The position numbers and the translations under genes were made by a program. A stretch of DNA of 64,000 bases, taken from the NCBI GenBank assembly GCA_007258455.2, contig VDFB02344379.1:1-64000 (forward strand), given 5' to 3'. The notes beneath the pieces were generated by a model that saw nothing but the letters and a program-made list of their open reading frames with translations, was not told the DNA's origin and did no database searches. Each line of letters begins with the position of its first letter. Positions within the stretch are counted from its first letter, which is position 1. Below are positions 1 through 11,738 of this stretch, piece after piece. This DNA comes from Sequoia sempervirens (lineage: Eukaryota > Streptophyta > Pinopsida > Cupressales > Cupressaceae).

Positions 1-447
1 GAAAGTGGTCCTTCTAGCAATGAGGGACGTAAGAGGAGCCCACCTTCTCCGAAAGGTGGTCTTGCGCTAACTTGTTCTGTCCTAGTGATAGAACCAGTCC
101 TGGCTTCTCTTGAGTTCGTCACCACTCCCGAATCACTCGGTGAGCCTAGCAGTGAATCTCGGGCACAAATTTCTCCGTCCATTGAGGTGAAACATGGCAC
201 TCCTATAGAATGCATGTTTAATTATCTGGATGAAGTTTTGAACTTGTCAACAATCTTTGTAAAATCGTTGACCTTAGTTCCACAAGAGCTGAGCGGAGGA
301 GACCTTGTGTGGGATTCTTCCTTAGCCCTTGTTGCGGGAGGGTCGAACGCTCCTCCTCTTAACATTCCACCACTGCAGGCTCGTCCTCCTTCCCCCTATG
401 ATGATTTAGAGTGGGAAGCGGATGACCTCTTGGTCGATCAGTGTTAG
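1..447 (+). CDS. C-terminal part of an uncharacterised ORF, open at the window edge
   Basis: The frame starting at base 1 is open for 148 codons to a TAG at 445-447, so this is probably the 3' end of a longer reading frame. The visible part starts Ser/Lys/Pro-rich (ESGPSSNEGRKRSPPSPKGG), continues through a moderately hydrophobic middle and ends acidic (EWEADDLLVDQC). I recognise no domain. Short, compositionally biased tails like this are common in the accessory ORFs of plant retrotransposons, and the surroundings are repeats, so a transposon protein is likelier than a host gene. That is inference only. Confidence 0.3.
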   Translation, partial: ESGPSSNEGRKRSPPSPKGGLALTCSVLVIEPVLASLEFVTTPESLGEPSSESRAQISPSIEVKHGTPIECMFNYLDEVLNLSTIFVKSLTLVPQELSGGDLVWDSSLALVAGGSNAPPLNIPPLQARPPSPYDDLEWEADDLLVDQC

Positions 448-1442
448 GGGGAGGCCCCTTTTTAATCTTTAAAATAGATGTGTGTGTTGTGATGTGTTCC
501 CCCGTGATCATGCTATGTGTGCCTGGATGAACCTTTCCACCCTTGTTGGTGCTTGGATACAGGCGTGGTTTTTGTGTCGTAAACCTTCTTCTATGTGTAT
601 CATCATTCTTCCATGTTTGTGCTTGATTTTTGGCAAATTGGGGACGATGCAAAGTGTTAGGGGAATTTAGGCTTCCCTTCCATGTTGACCAAATTTTTTA
701 TTTTTACTTTGTTTTCTCGTGCATTCTTCACATGGTCTAATATAGTAGGGGGTTGATGACAGTTCATTTTATATACTACTATTATACTTATATATATTTA
801 TGAGCAGTTTTGACCTCAAAATATTAGACTGCCCCTGTGCCCTGTGTTTATGTTCATTTCTCCTTTGCTCTTTTCTTATATTTCTCTCTTCTTTGCTTGA
901 GTTGTCCCTCTCATGTGTGATAATGCCACTTCTATGACACTTCAATTTTCAAAAAATGCATTCATTGTTAACAAATCTTTTCTCGAGAATCTTCACAAAC
1001 TTCTTTTCCAAAACTGCATTCGCGACTAGGACCCCTAACGGAACGTGTTTCCTTCATCACAGGTTCGTAAAGAAAGAACTTAAGAACCTTTCCTTCGAGG
1101 TGGGAGCAACTTTGATCTTCCCCTCGCAAGGGGGCATTTTCTTCCTTTCGAATTCCTTGACAAAGTGAACATCTTTTAAAAGGATTCCTTGACGACGAAT
1201 CAATTTGAGAAAAAATGTCCTTTTTGTACTTTCAAACAACACATCCCTTGAGTGGACCCCTTTCTTCATGTTGGGTTCCTAAGGGACCCCTTTGAAATCT
1301 TTCCAATCTATCGATGGTCTGCATGACTATCTACTTACTTGCCTGGGTGGCCGCTTTCAGATATGTTCTATCTGCGGGTAGACATGTTGCTTTGCAGGTG
1401 CGCCTATGAAGCCGCTTTCTGACTCTGCAGAGCCCCCTTCCT
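448..1442. other. No gene recognised
   Basis: T-rich sequence after the ORF at the window edge. It holds only short chance frames on both strands. A TATA-like run (tatatatattta, about 789-800) is present but nothing coding follows it. Confidence 0.5.
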
Positions 1443-2100
1443 TTGGTTTCCTCCATGTGAGAGATCTTGGGGGATACCTCCTTGAAGGTCTACAGGTTTG
1501 TGGGGTGCTTCTTTTGAGCTTCCTCCATGCGAGAGATCTTGGGGGTCACTCCCCTATAGGTCTACGGGTCTGTAGGGCACTTTCTTTCTGGGTTTCCTTC
1601 ATGTGAGAGATCTTGGAGGATACCTTCCCTATAGGTTTGCAGGTCTATACGACACTTTCTTTCTGGGTATCCTTCATGTGAGAGATCTTGGGGGATACCT
1701 TCCCTACAAGTTTGTGGGTCTTTAGGGTGCTTTCTTTGGGTTTCCTTCATGTGAGAGATCTTGGAGGATACCTTCTCTATAGGTTTGTGGGTCTATAGTC
1801 TTTGAGTTTCTTTCATGTGAGAGATCTTAGAGGACACCTTCCTTGCAGGTCTGTAGGTCTATAAGGCACTTTTATTGGTATCTCTCATGTAAGAGATCTT
1901 GGGGGATATCTTCCTTGCAGGCTTGCAAGTTTGTAAGGTGCTTTTTTGGGTATCCTTCATGTGAGAGATCTTGAAGGACACATTCCTCCCAGGTCTGTAG
2001 GCATGCGAGGTGCTTACTTCGTGGGGCTTCCTCCATGTGAGAGATCTTGGGGGTCGCCTCCTTGCAAGTTTGTGGGCCTGTAAGACACTTTCGATCTACA
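1443..2100. repeat. Tandem array, about 73-bp unit, nine copies
   Basis: The core GAGAGATCTT (a BglII site; AAGAGATCTT in one copy) recurs at 1459, 1531, 1605, 1680, 1753, 1819, 1891, 1963 and 2039, a spacing of 66-76 bp. Each unit reads roughly: cttcatgtgagagatcttgg, then ggataccttcc, then a GGTCTGTAGG-like stretch, then gcactttctt. Copies are diverged by substitutions and small indels, so the array is old. Short open frames through it on both strands are by-products of the period. Confidence 0.93.
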
Positions 2101-2979
2101 ACTTCATAGTTCTACGGGGCTATGAAGTCCTTTGCTTACCTTGCACTATCAAGCTCGCTAGATGGAAGTCTGTTTCCTTGACGGTTCAGGTATAAATTTC
2201 TAACCCTATTCACTCTTTGATCTACTTTACCAAAGCACTCATCAATATTCGTGCTTGCTAAAGTGGGGGAAAAATGTATAGGCACGAATTTGCACCCCTT
2301 ACACAAATTCCCCTTTTGTACATCCTCACCTCAGAAAACCAAATCCGAAGGTGAAATTCCACATCAGCTTGCTGCCTTCATTCCACTTGGCATCTGTCCT
2401 TTGTGTCGGTAGAGGAATATTTGTCAGGGACGCCTGTGCGACATGCAGACATCCGCGCAGTGCGCTTACGTCCTTGATAGATTCCTGTGTTTGAAGCTGG
2501 CAGAGGCATTACACTTCCCATTGGGGTTGGTTTGTAATGTCCCTCTTCAACCAATCGACCCTGAAAATGGCAATTTCTCTCATCGCACCTTCAAAAACAC
2601 TCTTTCTTTATTCATTGCATCTTCTAAGCATTCAAATCATCCTCTACACAATCTCTTCTTGCATTCTCAAGCACTTCAACTTCATCCATCACTTCAAGCA
2701 ACACTTTGACACTCCGGAAAGCAAGTGTGGAACAAGCCATTCAATAGGGGTTTGAGATTTTGCGACACCTCCCTTCATCATAGTTGAGGCTGTGGTGATT
2801 GTTCAAGCTCTCTTTCTCTATCATTGGCTAGTGAGCTCTTGGTGGAGGTGGTAACGTTTTCACTCCTCTCCTTTACGATTTGGTTGAGTAGCTTAATACT
2901 GTTTTGTAGTGTTATTTGTGTACTTTCTTTCTTCACTTCTTTATCATACATTTCTCTATCGTTGCTATTTTGGCTGTCC
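2101..2979. other. No gene recognised; probable LTR-type sequence
   Basis: No coding domain seen. The stretch leads into a TATA-bearing block at 2980-3066 that recurs at 12641-12723, so it may be the upstream part of an LTR. No terminal repeats were found to delimit it. Confidence 0.3.
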
Positions 2980-3066
2980 GTGGAGGTGGAAACACCAAAA
3001 TGGGGGTATGATTGAGGTAGACCCCTATATAGCCCCCAACAATTTTCTTTCTTCCTTATGTGTAGG
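2980..3066 (+). repeat. TATA-bearing block, copy 1 (LTR-like)
   Basis: Starts GTGGAGGTGG, then AACACCAAAATGGGGG, then CCCCTATATAGCCCCC at 3022-3037, ending near TTATGTGTAG. The same order (GTGGAGGTGG, AGCACCAAAATGGGG, CCCTATATAGC, CATGTGTGG) recurs at 12641-12723 in the same orientation. A conserved TATA motif in a repeated block suggests the U3/R part of an LTR or another repeated promoter. The flanks of the two copies are not alike enough for me to call them one element's LTR pair. Confidence 0.5.
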
Positions 3067-3559
3067 TAGACGTGCATTTGGAGCTAGCTAGTGAACGCGC
3101 ATCTTTGTGAGATTATCTTTGTCACCATAGCCTTCATATATTTGCTTTATCATATTAATTTGTATCTCTCCTACTTCCTAGTTCTGTTTTATTCCCTTAG
3201 AAGCGACTAGCTAGGCCTTTAGCTTGTTTCTGGCAGTTCATACTATGTTTTTGGTCCTCTGGTTGTACGAACGCCAATGCACCTGAGAGACGTCAGCATG
3301 CCACGCTGTCTTCCCAAAACCACGCTTCTGTTCTCGGGTAGAGAGCTACCTGAGGTATAGTGTTGAACCCAAAAACTGGCTTGCCTAGCCCCAGTTTGGA
3401 TTTTGGGTCTAAAGAGTGGTTGTAGGGTCTTATAGCCCTCATCATTCTCGTCCCTCATTCAAAACATCCCTTTAAAGTGAGGTAAGTTAGGGAAGCCTTC
3501 CACTCTTAGCTCTCTGTGACCTGGGGCCTTAATGTGGTCGGTCCCCCTCTCTTACAATT
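3067..3559. other. No gene recognised
   Basis: Mixed-composition sequence after the LTR-like block. I see no domain, repeat or RNA gene in it. Confidence 0.4.
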
Positions 3560-3723
3560 AAAAAAACGCAAAACACCAAGGAAAATCGTGACAACCAATG
3601 ACAAAATTGCAAAGAAAAGGCCAAAATTTCCTTTTAATAAAATAATCCCGAAAACATTAGCATGGCAAAAATTTAACATTGTCAACACAATTCTCGAGGA
3701 ACACACTAATTGGCATGAGCATG
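3560..3723. repeat. Direct repeat, copy 1 (about 150 bp)
   Basis: AT-rich segment with ACAACCAATGACAAAATTGC, then CTTTTAATAAAATAATCC, then AAAACATTAGCATG and finally CGAGGAACACAC. The same order recurs at 3885-4029 with scattered substitutions and a roughly 15-bp deletion. Confidence 0.88.
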
Positions 3724-3884
3724 TAAATGTAAACGTGCTAATAGTAAATGTACAATGTCCTCGTTAAAACGCCACGCACCAACATAAACACTAGGCACAA
3801 AGACACAACTATATCAAAGAACATTACAAAGTCATGAAATATTTCCAATAATTCGTTAAATTCATTAGAATAATTAAATTTATT

Positions 3885-4029
3885 TAAAAAAACACAAAAC
3901 CCGCACGAAAATCGCGATAACCAATGACAAAATTGCAAAGAAAATGCCAAAATTGTCTTTTAATAAAATAATCCTGAAAACATTAGCATGACAAAATGAT
4001 TCCCGAGGAACACACCAATTGACATGAGC
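3885..4029. repeat. Direct repeat, copy 2
   Basis: Diverged copy of 3560-3723 in the same orientation, about 325 bp downstream. It lacks the segment around ATTTAACATTGTCAACA of copy 1. Confidence 0.88.
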
Positions 4030-4757
4030 GGTGAAAACATTAATCTCTCGTCTTCTAAAAAGAAGAACTAATAAAACTAAATATTTTTATTTATCACATT
4101 TATTTTCCACATTTAAATATTCTAATACTCAATACCCTCAAATAATATTTAATTTAATCTACATTAATTAACCTAATTTAAAGAAGTTTACTTTCCTTTT
4201 CAATTGCATGGGACCTGATTTATGCCTATTTTCATAATTAAAATGGAATCATTTCATAATATATTTCTGTAAAGGACAGAGCTACGGAAAAGCAGCATCT
4301 ACTTTGCCTCAAAAAATGGGATAACTAAGAAATTCAAAATGCCGTGGAAAATATAAAATATAAGTCAGCAATGATTACTCACTGACTCGTTGAATAGTTG
4401 GAGGTTCATTTAATCCCTATCCAGGGTAAAGAGGAGAAGCTGCAAAATAGAGGTAACATCGTTACTGTATATTTTACTCTACCGCCTTTGTTGTGTACTG
4501 TAACCAGAGAAGAAGAAACAAACAATAAATTATATTGATGCTCACCTGAAAATGAAACAGGTCACTAGGATTCAGGAACATATTTATTGTATGGACAAAA
4601 TAGATTTACGCCCAAATGATACTGATCCCTTGGCACATACAAATGCAAATAAATGTGCACAAGTTAGAGAAATAGATCAAAGAAATGAGCAGATGAAGTC
4701 TAGAAAATGCTAAGAACTTCATCCAAGAAAACCTACTTAATGATGAATCATAACACG
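4030..4757. other. No gene recognised
   Basis: AT-rich sequence with no coding signal I can identify. Confidence 0.4.
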
Positions 4758-5143
4758 TTGTTATTTTGCATTCTGAATGCCATATTTTAAACTTCTTTCA
4801 TTCCAGTAAAAGCTTAATCTCGATGTTAACAGTGACTGCAAGAAGCAGGCAGGCCGTAGATTGCATGCCTCCAGAATCTTTAAATCCCACATTGTTATTT
4901 TGCATTCTGAATGCTATATTTTCTTCTTTCATTCGTGCAAAAGCCTAATCTCGATGTTGAGAGTGACTGGAAGAAGCAGGCAGGCCGTAGATTGCATGTC
5001 TCCAGAATGTTTAAATCCCACATTGTTATTTTGCATTCTGAATGTTATATTTTAAATCTTTCATTCCCGCAAAAAGTTAATCTCTAAGTTAAGAGTGACT
5101 GCAAGAAGCAGGCAGGCCACAGATTGCACGTCTCTAGAATCTT
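4758..5143. repeat. Tandem triplication, about 133-bp unit
   Basis: Three head-to-tail copies start with TTGTTATTTTGCATTCTGAA at 4758, 4892 and 5023. Each then carries TTAATCTC..., an AGTGACTG.AAGAAGCAGGCA stretch and GATTGCATG.CTCCAGAAT. Identity is high but not perfect. Confidence 0.93.
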
Positions 5144-5339
5144 CAACATTAACCATGTAAAAGGAAAATAACTCTATTATTTCAAAGGATGCCCTACATT
5201 GGTGAGACAAATTCATGCATGAACGATTCATATTTATGAGATGTTGAGTAGTTAATAACTTTTTTGCTCCTCATAATATTTTCGCAATGTACTTATCAAT
5301 AACGGGATTTGTAGAAGTATAGAATGAGAATCAACCTAA

Positions 5340-5720
5340 TTTGGACGGCATGAGCAAGCAGCTCTTTCAAGCTAAGCTTTGATGGTGCTTTTAGAGGCAT
5401 CCCAAGGTTATCAGACAGAAAAAATCTTCAGAAATAATTCAGGAGAAGCAATAGCATTATGGAGGGGACTAACTATTGTCAAGAAGGACGATCAATACTT
5501 TTTGTTAAAGGCAATTCTTAAATGTTTATCAATCCTTCTATAAAGAAGTAAAGTAAACATTGGCAAATCAATAAGATATTCCAGGACTACACTTTCATAG
5601 ATCAACCATTTCATATCAACTGAGTTGCATACATATGACGGGTAGGTAATAAAATAGCAGACTACTTGGCAAACCTAGGGATTCAATTTGGGGAACCTAA
5701 GGGACCATCTTCGTGATAGA
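5340..5720 (+). pseudogene. Decayed LINE-type RNase H domain
   Basis: Translating with frame changes gives the layout of the RNase H (RVT_3-like) domain of plant LINEs. GEAIALWRGLTIVKK (from about 5451) matches the usual 'aEalAlw.gl' helix. ILFVKGNS (about 5492-5516) matches the 'i.vegDS' strand, with the catalytic Asp replaced by Asn. Next come a 'W.I..I..D' segment and, near 5636-5690, RVGNKIADYLANLGI, the diagnostic 'r.gN..AD.LAN.G' end. Several stops and frameshifts interrupt it, so it is a dead 3' fragment. No reverse transcriptase was recognised upstream. Confidence 0.72.
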
Positions 5721-8160
5721 AGAGACCCTTCTTGGGAAAACCCATTTTGTCAAAATTAATATTGGATGATCATGATATTGTAGAGTTCGGATACTGATAA
5801 ACTATGAAGATCCTCTTGGATTTAATTTCCCTCCCCTTGTGCTGATTAATGGGGAATGTCGCTCTCACAAGATATGCTTATTATATTGCCACCTCCATAA
5901 ATTCTCACGGGGGAATAAATGAGGACTACTAAATCCTCTTTTCCTTTTTCTTTCTCTCATTTCTGCCTGAATTTGGTGTTGGAATGACATTCTACTAGGG
6001 ATTCTTGTTACTTCAGACCATTTTAGTGCTCTCTTCAGGTGAATTGTACCACACTATGGCCTTTTTCTTGTACTTTTTATCAGTGTAGACTGGTTTTTAG
6101 AAAAGAAAAGAAGAATTAGAAGGGTAGACTATTTCAAGAAGTATGATATGCCAAATCCAAGAGAATTTTTTTTCTTCCTCTATCCGCTCCATTTGGTTTG
6201 TGGATAGTTGCCTCTGGTTCAGAAAATTGTGGGAGGAGGATGGGTTGGAAACTTAGCTAGGTTGGACTCTACCTAATTGAGCTTCTCTAAGATTTGAAAA
6301 GCTCATATCTTGCCCCTCCATTTTGCCCTTATTAATTTGTGTGGAACTGCCCATGCTTCTCTGTTGCCATTGTGTCAGTAAGAAATCCCCTCAATTTGAT
6401 TTCCCTAATCATCTTCTTGAAGCAGGGTCTTTGTGTTTCAATTCTTGCTATTGAGTGTTCACTCGGTGGGAGATGAGAGGTCCTGTGCTAGAAAATAACT
6501 GTCTATTAGGAATTTTCTGCTCTAATTCTGGCCCCTTTTCTCTGATTCACTTTGCCTTTGCAAGCTCATCCTGGGGTTGTGGCCTTTCGTTGTACAGTAA
6601 TTTTGGGGAAAGGTGTTTGTCTGATTTTTGAGATCTCAAGTCCAATGGATGATGATGCCAACAAACATGCTCAAGATTAGTCGAAGAAATAGAGGCAGTA
6701 ATGATGGTGGGTCAGTGGAAGACTGAGAAACTCATCAATTATTGCTCCCTGGATGATGTTCATCAGGTATGCTATAGCCTTAGTGATGATTTGAAATTAA
6801 AATAACTGTAAGAAGGTCAGCCCATTGTGGATAAGAATGCAAGGATGACAATTGAGACTACCACAGAATCATGGAATTGAGCTCTGGTTTAAGGCATCAT
6901 AAATTGAAAACTGTTCAATTGAGCAGCGCCTAATCTATTTTGTGCTCAATAATGTATGAGGTTGGGTAAAAACTCATTGGTGGATTGTATTTTGGAGGCC
7001 ATGAATTACCCAAGTTCACTTCTAGAGTGAATGTAATGAACGTTTCCTGCCTTATGGGAGTGCAGAATGTATTGCTCTTCAGACTTATGCTTTTATCCTT
7101 ATTAGTGGAAGGATCATGGTGTTCATCACAGGGACATTCTTTATTGTAATTGGGTCTCCCACTGATCCGGTAATTTTAGAATGTGAGATCATTTTTGAAT
7201 TTTTTTTGTGAATTGATGTATATAAGCTCATTAAAAAAGGTTTAAATATTGCTTTTATTCATTACAGGGCACTTAAAAATCTTTCTATTAGGCAGTATTG
7301 TAAACTGATTCCCAGTTGTATCTAATAAGTTGTAGAACCATTTGATAGAGAACAATTGTGATAATGATTTGTCAGAGGTAGATGAGAAGCTTTTAATTCT
7401 ATTGTGTATATACTCTAATTTCATCAGTAGGCAAAAAAGTTAATTTTTAACTGCTTGCCACAGCTAGGGTTCCGATCAAATAAAGCAATTTTTAACAAAT
7501 AATGTCTATTTCATTTAGTAAAATATGAAATAATGGAGTTTGAGTATCCACCTTATTCATCCAGGAAGCCCTTAATAATGTAGAACATTGCAAGGTAACT
7601 TTTACAAGGCTATAAATATATTGTATTGGTGCTGCGTTTTTAGGACCTCTCTTTTTGAGTGTTTCATCAAAGTTTCAAATGTTAGACATGATGGTAAGAT
7701 ATTTGAGTCTTTGTATTTGTGAGCTTTACTCAGGTATTTAAGCTTCTCTATTTTTACCCATTGTCTTAATGAAATGTTGAAAGATCGAACATAAAAGGTC
7801 TTTCTTCATGCTCTCAAGGAGGGCTTTTGATTTGAGAAAGCTCAAAGCCGTCACTTTGTAGATCTCAATAAGTAGTGTGTGTATGGTAGATGGTATCATC
7901 TTTCTTGTTGTGGATGCCACATAGAATGCATCTTTGGACAATAGTGCGAGTAAAGGGTTTGGTGTCGTTTGGGAATCAAGTATGGTTGGAATTTTATGAA
8001 TTTTGTTAGGTTTGTAGTTTTCTTTGTGAGGAGAATATGATGTGAATTGAATGGAATGGGGGGAAAAAGTATTTAGATTTGGCTATCCAGTGAACCCCCT
8101 TGGTCGTAGTGGTCTTGGTTAGTGTAAAGACTACACCCACTTGAGCATCAACATTTTTCT
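5721..8160. other. No gene recognised
   Basis: Anonymous sequence of mixed composition. The first few hundred bases may be the 3' tail of the LINE remnant. Small frames (for example 7242-7424 and 7738-7941, both minus) show no domain. Confidence 0.4.
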
Positions 8161-10735
8161 TTTATGGTATTGTTGACATTTCATGGCCCATCAACAATAA
8201 CTGATCTAAGAGATCTTACCTGGGCCATCTTGCATGATGTTACTCCTTTGGACCTTGCATTAAACCTCTTCGTTCATGCCTTAGTCAAAATCCAAGTTGT
8301 AAAAAATCTAAAAATGACCAAGTGTTGGACTTGTCGAGATTTCGCTTACCCTCTTAAATGCATGCCATCTTTATTGGCTTCTGAATTTACCTTCCTTTCC
8401 TTTGAACATCTTCTAAAGATATAGTTTTGTCGGTCTTTTGGGCTGTTGGTGATCCCCTTAATTGTTTGCATACCTTAAAGTTTCCCTAACTCCCGAAGTC
8501 TGAGTCCTTGAAGAAATGCCTAAGTGTTAGTCTTGTCAGGGTTTTGGGCCTTTGAGTTGTCGGTGTTATCTTTACCTTCACCCTCTTAAAAGTATGTTGT
8601 AAATGACATGCTGGACGCTTGATGAAGAAAATATTGTATAGACGCCTATGTTTGAGGTTTTTAGGGGTTTTGGGGATCACATTTTCCTGATGTATTTTGG
8701 TATGTGGTAGACGTTCCCCTTGAAGCAAGATGCCCGAAATCTCCCCTTCGCAATTTGCCCAAGTCCTTTCGTTGGTTTTCAGCCTTTGGGATTTCTCTTT
8801 AAGCTCTTTCCTCTTTGGCATGTGTTAAGTGTCATTATTGATCCCCGAATATCGACTTCTCCCTTTCACCCTGCATTCTTCCAAAATTTTTCACCAAACT
8901 TTTGGAATTTTTGGCATCCCTCTTCCTCTCTTTTAGCAAGTGATAGGCAACATTTCCGATGCTTGACAAAAGCAATCTTTCAAGGTTCAAACTTTCAACA
9001 TTCTTCATTTTCCTCTTCTTCAACAGGCGGTAAGTGGTAACCTCGAAGCTCAATGCTTGATGTCCGATAGAGGTCTTCTCTTCGAGGTTTCAGGATCAAG
9101 GGTGCTCTTCTCCCTAACTTTCCAATAAGCATCTCTTGGTAGGCTCGATGCCCGATGCCCAACAAAAGTAGTCTTTTGTGGTTGTGAACAATTTTAATGC
9201 TTTACTCATTGGTTTGATGGTAGGCTCAAGCTTAAAACTTTGAAAATACTCCTAGGAAGCGTGTTTTGGACCCAAAAACACCATTAATGCTCAACGACTC
9301 CTCTCAAATGTCTAATCTCAGCTTCTAAGGCTACAAAAATGGCATTTAATGCATTTGAGCATGGATCCAGGATGAGGAAGCTGCCCATACCTCATTTATT
9401 ATCTGTAGGGTCCCTTTTGTCAGAGTTCCATACTTGGATCACGATTTTTGTGGGCGATCTTCATTCCTCTAGCACTCAAACTCAGACACTTGTTTGCACT
9501 TCTTTGGTTTTGGCTAGTGGTTATGGTTTGGGCCCGAACTCCCATGTTTTGGCATGGATTTCTTTGCTTTCTCTCTCCAAAATAAAGCCTCTAAGGTTCA
9601 TTTGTAGGGGGTTCTTTTGTTTTCTACATGAGAGAGCTCTACATTTCTGCAACTCTTCTTTTGTAAAATAGGCTCCATGCCTCTGGATCAATAAAGATTG
9701 CTATTTTCACCTCTTCTCACTTCTTGCACTTTGTGTGAATGTTACTTATCTTTGTATGATATTTTGTTATTTGCTATGTTTGTATGCCATGTTGAACCTA
9801 TTTGTAGGGGTCGACTATGGACGTCTCTCTTTCTTTTTAGCACTTGTCAAGCCCTAATTCCATACACACCTCTAGGAGTTAATAGAATAGAGACCTATGT
9901 GAGCTTTGCTAGCAATTTTCATTGATTCCCTATGCTGTAGTGGGCATGAAGAAACTCATTTTAATCTAGGTGCATCACCACCCTTTCCCTTTCATGCATT
10001 CCTTCTTACCTTTTTCCTTGGAAATCAGTAGAATAGGATTAGTTATAGGTTTATGTAGTGCTAGGTTGGTCCAACACCCTTGCATCTAGGTTAGAGAGGA
10101 AGTTGGCCTTCTTCAGAGGTTTGATCTCATTTGCAAGGTCCCACACCTTGAGATCATTCCTATGTTTCAATAGAATGTTGAACAATAGGTTCAATAGGGT
10201 GCAGTTCTTATTGACAATAGGTACCAAAAGTATAAGATTTGGAAAGTATTTGTTTTTTTTTAAATATGTTTTTGCATTGTGATTATGATTGGATAGGTTT
10301 TGTGCTAGGCTTTGTTTCTCAGTTCAATATCTAACATTCCTTCAATGTATTATATTTTTATGTTTTCTCTTCCCATAGATGTGATCTAAATTGTACCTTT
10401 TATATCCAGTTTCAAAATAAAAAATGTAAATGATTAAATCCAAGTCCAATGTTTAGAGCTAATGTGAAATATTTTGTTATGTCTAATTTCTCTTTGGTTT
10501 TCCATCAAAGATATCTCACATTGACCATAACCCATTTAATTGATCACAATGTCATCTCATCATGATGCTAGCCCTCTTAACTTTATCTGTAGATACCCAG
10601 TCTCCTTTTTGAGATCAATACTATCATTGCTTGGTCAAGGATTCTAGTGATTCATTGAACGTTGCCTCTTTCTGGCAGTCATGGCATCTACTCTTAAATC
10701 ATCATGTCCAATGCATCACTAGGCGAGATTATTTT
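8161..10735. other. No gene recognised; probably diverged transposon sequence
   Basis: Frames up to 111 codons occur on both strands (8486-8821 minus, 8720-9040 plus, 9339-9671 plus), but they overlap each other, are rich in Ser/Phe/Leu and match nothing I know. Phrases such as 'gatgcccgatgcccaac' and 'gatgtccgatagaggtcttc' recur loosely around 8950-9170, suggesting old local duplication. Confidence 0.35.
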
Positions 10736-10736
10736 T

Positions 10737-10760
10737 GGTCTGATACCAAATTGAAAAAAT
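10737..10760 (-). mobile_element. Primer-binding site and LTR edge of a minus-strand Copia-type element
   Basis: The complement of 10737-10748 is TGGTATCAGACC, close to the TGGTATCAGAGC priming site (initiator Met tRNA) of plant Copia elements. Three bases away, at 10752, a TG-starting sequence (TGAAAAAATGGTAGAGC) would be the LTR, lying to the right because the element is on the minus strand. I could not define the other LTR end or a partner LTR, and no gag or pol was recognised to the left. Confidence 0.5.
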
Positions 10761-11405
10761 GGTAGAGCATACATGATAAAACTCATAGATTACATCTTTG
10801 CACGTGTAAAACACAAATAATATATTGTATTGATTTCCAACGGGATTCTTTCATTCATTTAGTCAAAATAATTACAATGTTAATATGTATTGGCTTATAA
10901 AGCCATTTATTTTTTTCCCATGCCACCTGATAACTAACCCTACGGGAAATAACTGCACAATTAACCTTCTAACTCATTTATTTATTATACTAACACTTGT
11001 AAGTTTTATTTATTTAATTAACATTTATTATTTATCTATCTATCAACCATACTAACCATAGATGTGATATATGAATTATAATAGTGACATATTATATTTT
11101 GAGGATGCACTTATTGTACATTTTAAATTGAAATGTTAGTTGTCTTGGATACTTAAAAGTGATTTTTGTAATGGCCTAGTAGAGAGGTCATTACATTCAA
11201 ACTTTTGGTCTTTCGGTTTTGTATGATATATTGAATTTGTGAATATGAAATCAAGGAAGGATTTTGTTTGAAATGGAAATCGGAGAGTTATTTTTATCAG
11301 GATTTGGCCCTTTCCAATCCTTCATTTGCTTCCAATTAAGTAAATTCATGAATGAGAATGAGAGGGTTTTGTGATAGTATGTTCCCCTTAAATTTAAAAG
11401 AGAAT
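10761..11405. other. AT-rich sequence, possibly the LTR of the Copia-type remnant
   Basis: Runs from the LTR edge at 10752 towards the TRIM element. No gene seen. How far the LTR extends is unknown. Confidence 0.3.
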
Positions 11406-11738
11406 TGTTGGCCTCACGATTGCCGTTGCACCAAAAGGTCGACCTGTTAATGCTCGATACGAATGCCAGAGTTAACGGATCCACGGGAGGCGGTTAGTCC
11501 ATGTCACGAATCTCGAGGGGAGCGCTGATCATTTGCCAACAATCTCCCCCTTAGCGCAAGCCGAGGGTATTCGAACCCGACACCTTTGGCTTTGATACCA
11601 ATTGTTGGCCCCACGGTTGCCATTGCACCAAAAGGTCGACCTGTTAATGCCCGATACAAACGCCAAAGTTAATAGATCCACAGGAGGCGGTTAGTCCATG
11701 TCATGAATCCCGAGGGGAGCGCTGACCATTTGCCAACA
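11406..11738 (-). mobile_element. Complete TRIM (miniature LTR retrotransposon)
   Basis: Two 136-bp LTRs (11406-11541 and 11603-11738), each TGTTGGC...GCCAACA, flank a 61-bp interior. Next to the left LTR is ATCTCCCCCTTAGC, the complement of a polypurine tract (AAGGGGGAGAT). Next to the right LTR is GGCTTTGATACCAAT, the complement of a primer-binding site (TTGGTATCAAAGCC, initiator Met tRNA type). The element therefore reads on the minus strand. Flanks AGAAT (11401-11405) and AGAAC (11739-11743) make a target-site duplication with one mismatch. No coding capacity; it must have been moved by proteins from another element. The LTRs differ at 13 positions, all transitions. Confidence 0.95.

Noticed and set aside
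1443..2100. CRISPR-like regular spacing
   Set aside because: Eukaryotic nuclear sequence; the whole 73-bp unit is repeated, with no unique spacers.
11542..11602. Possible tRNA gene or SINE (TTCGAACCC and GATACCA)
   Set aside because: The segment is the interior of a TRIM; GATACCA is the complement of the primer-binding site and no cloverleaf can be formed.
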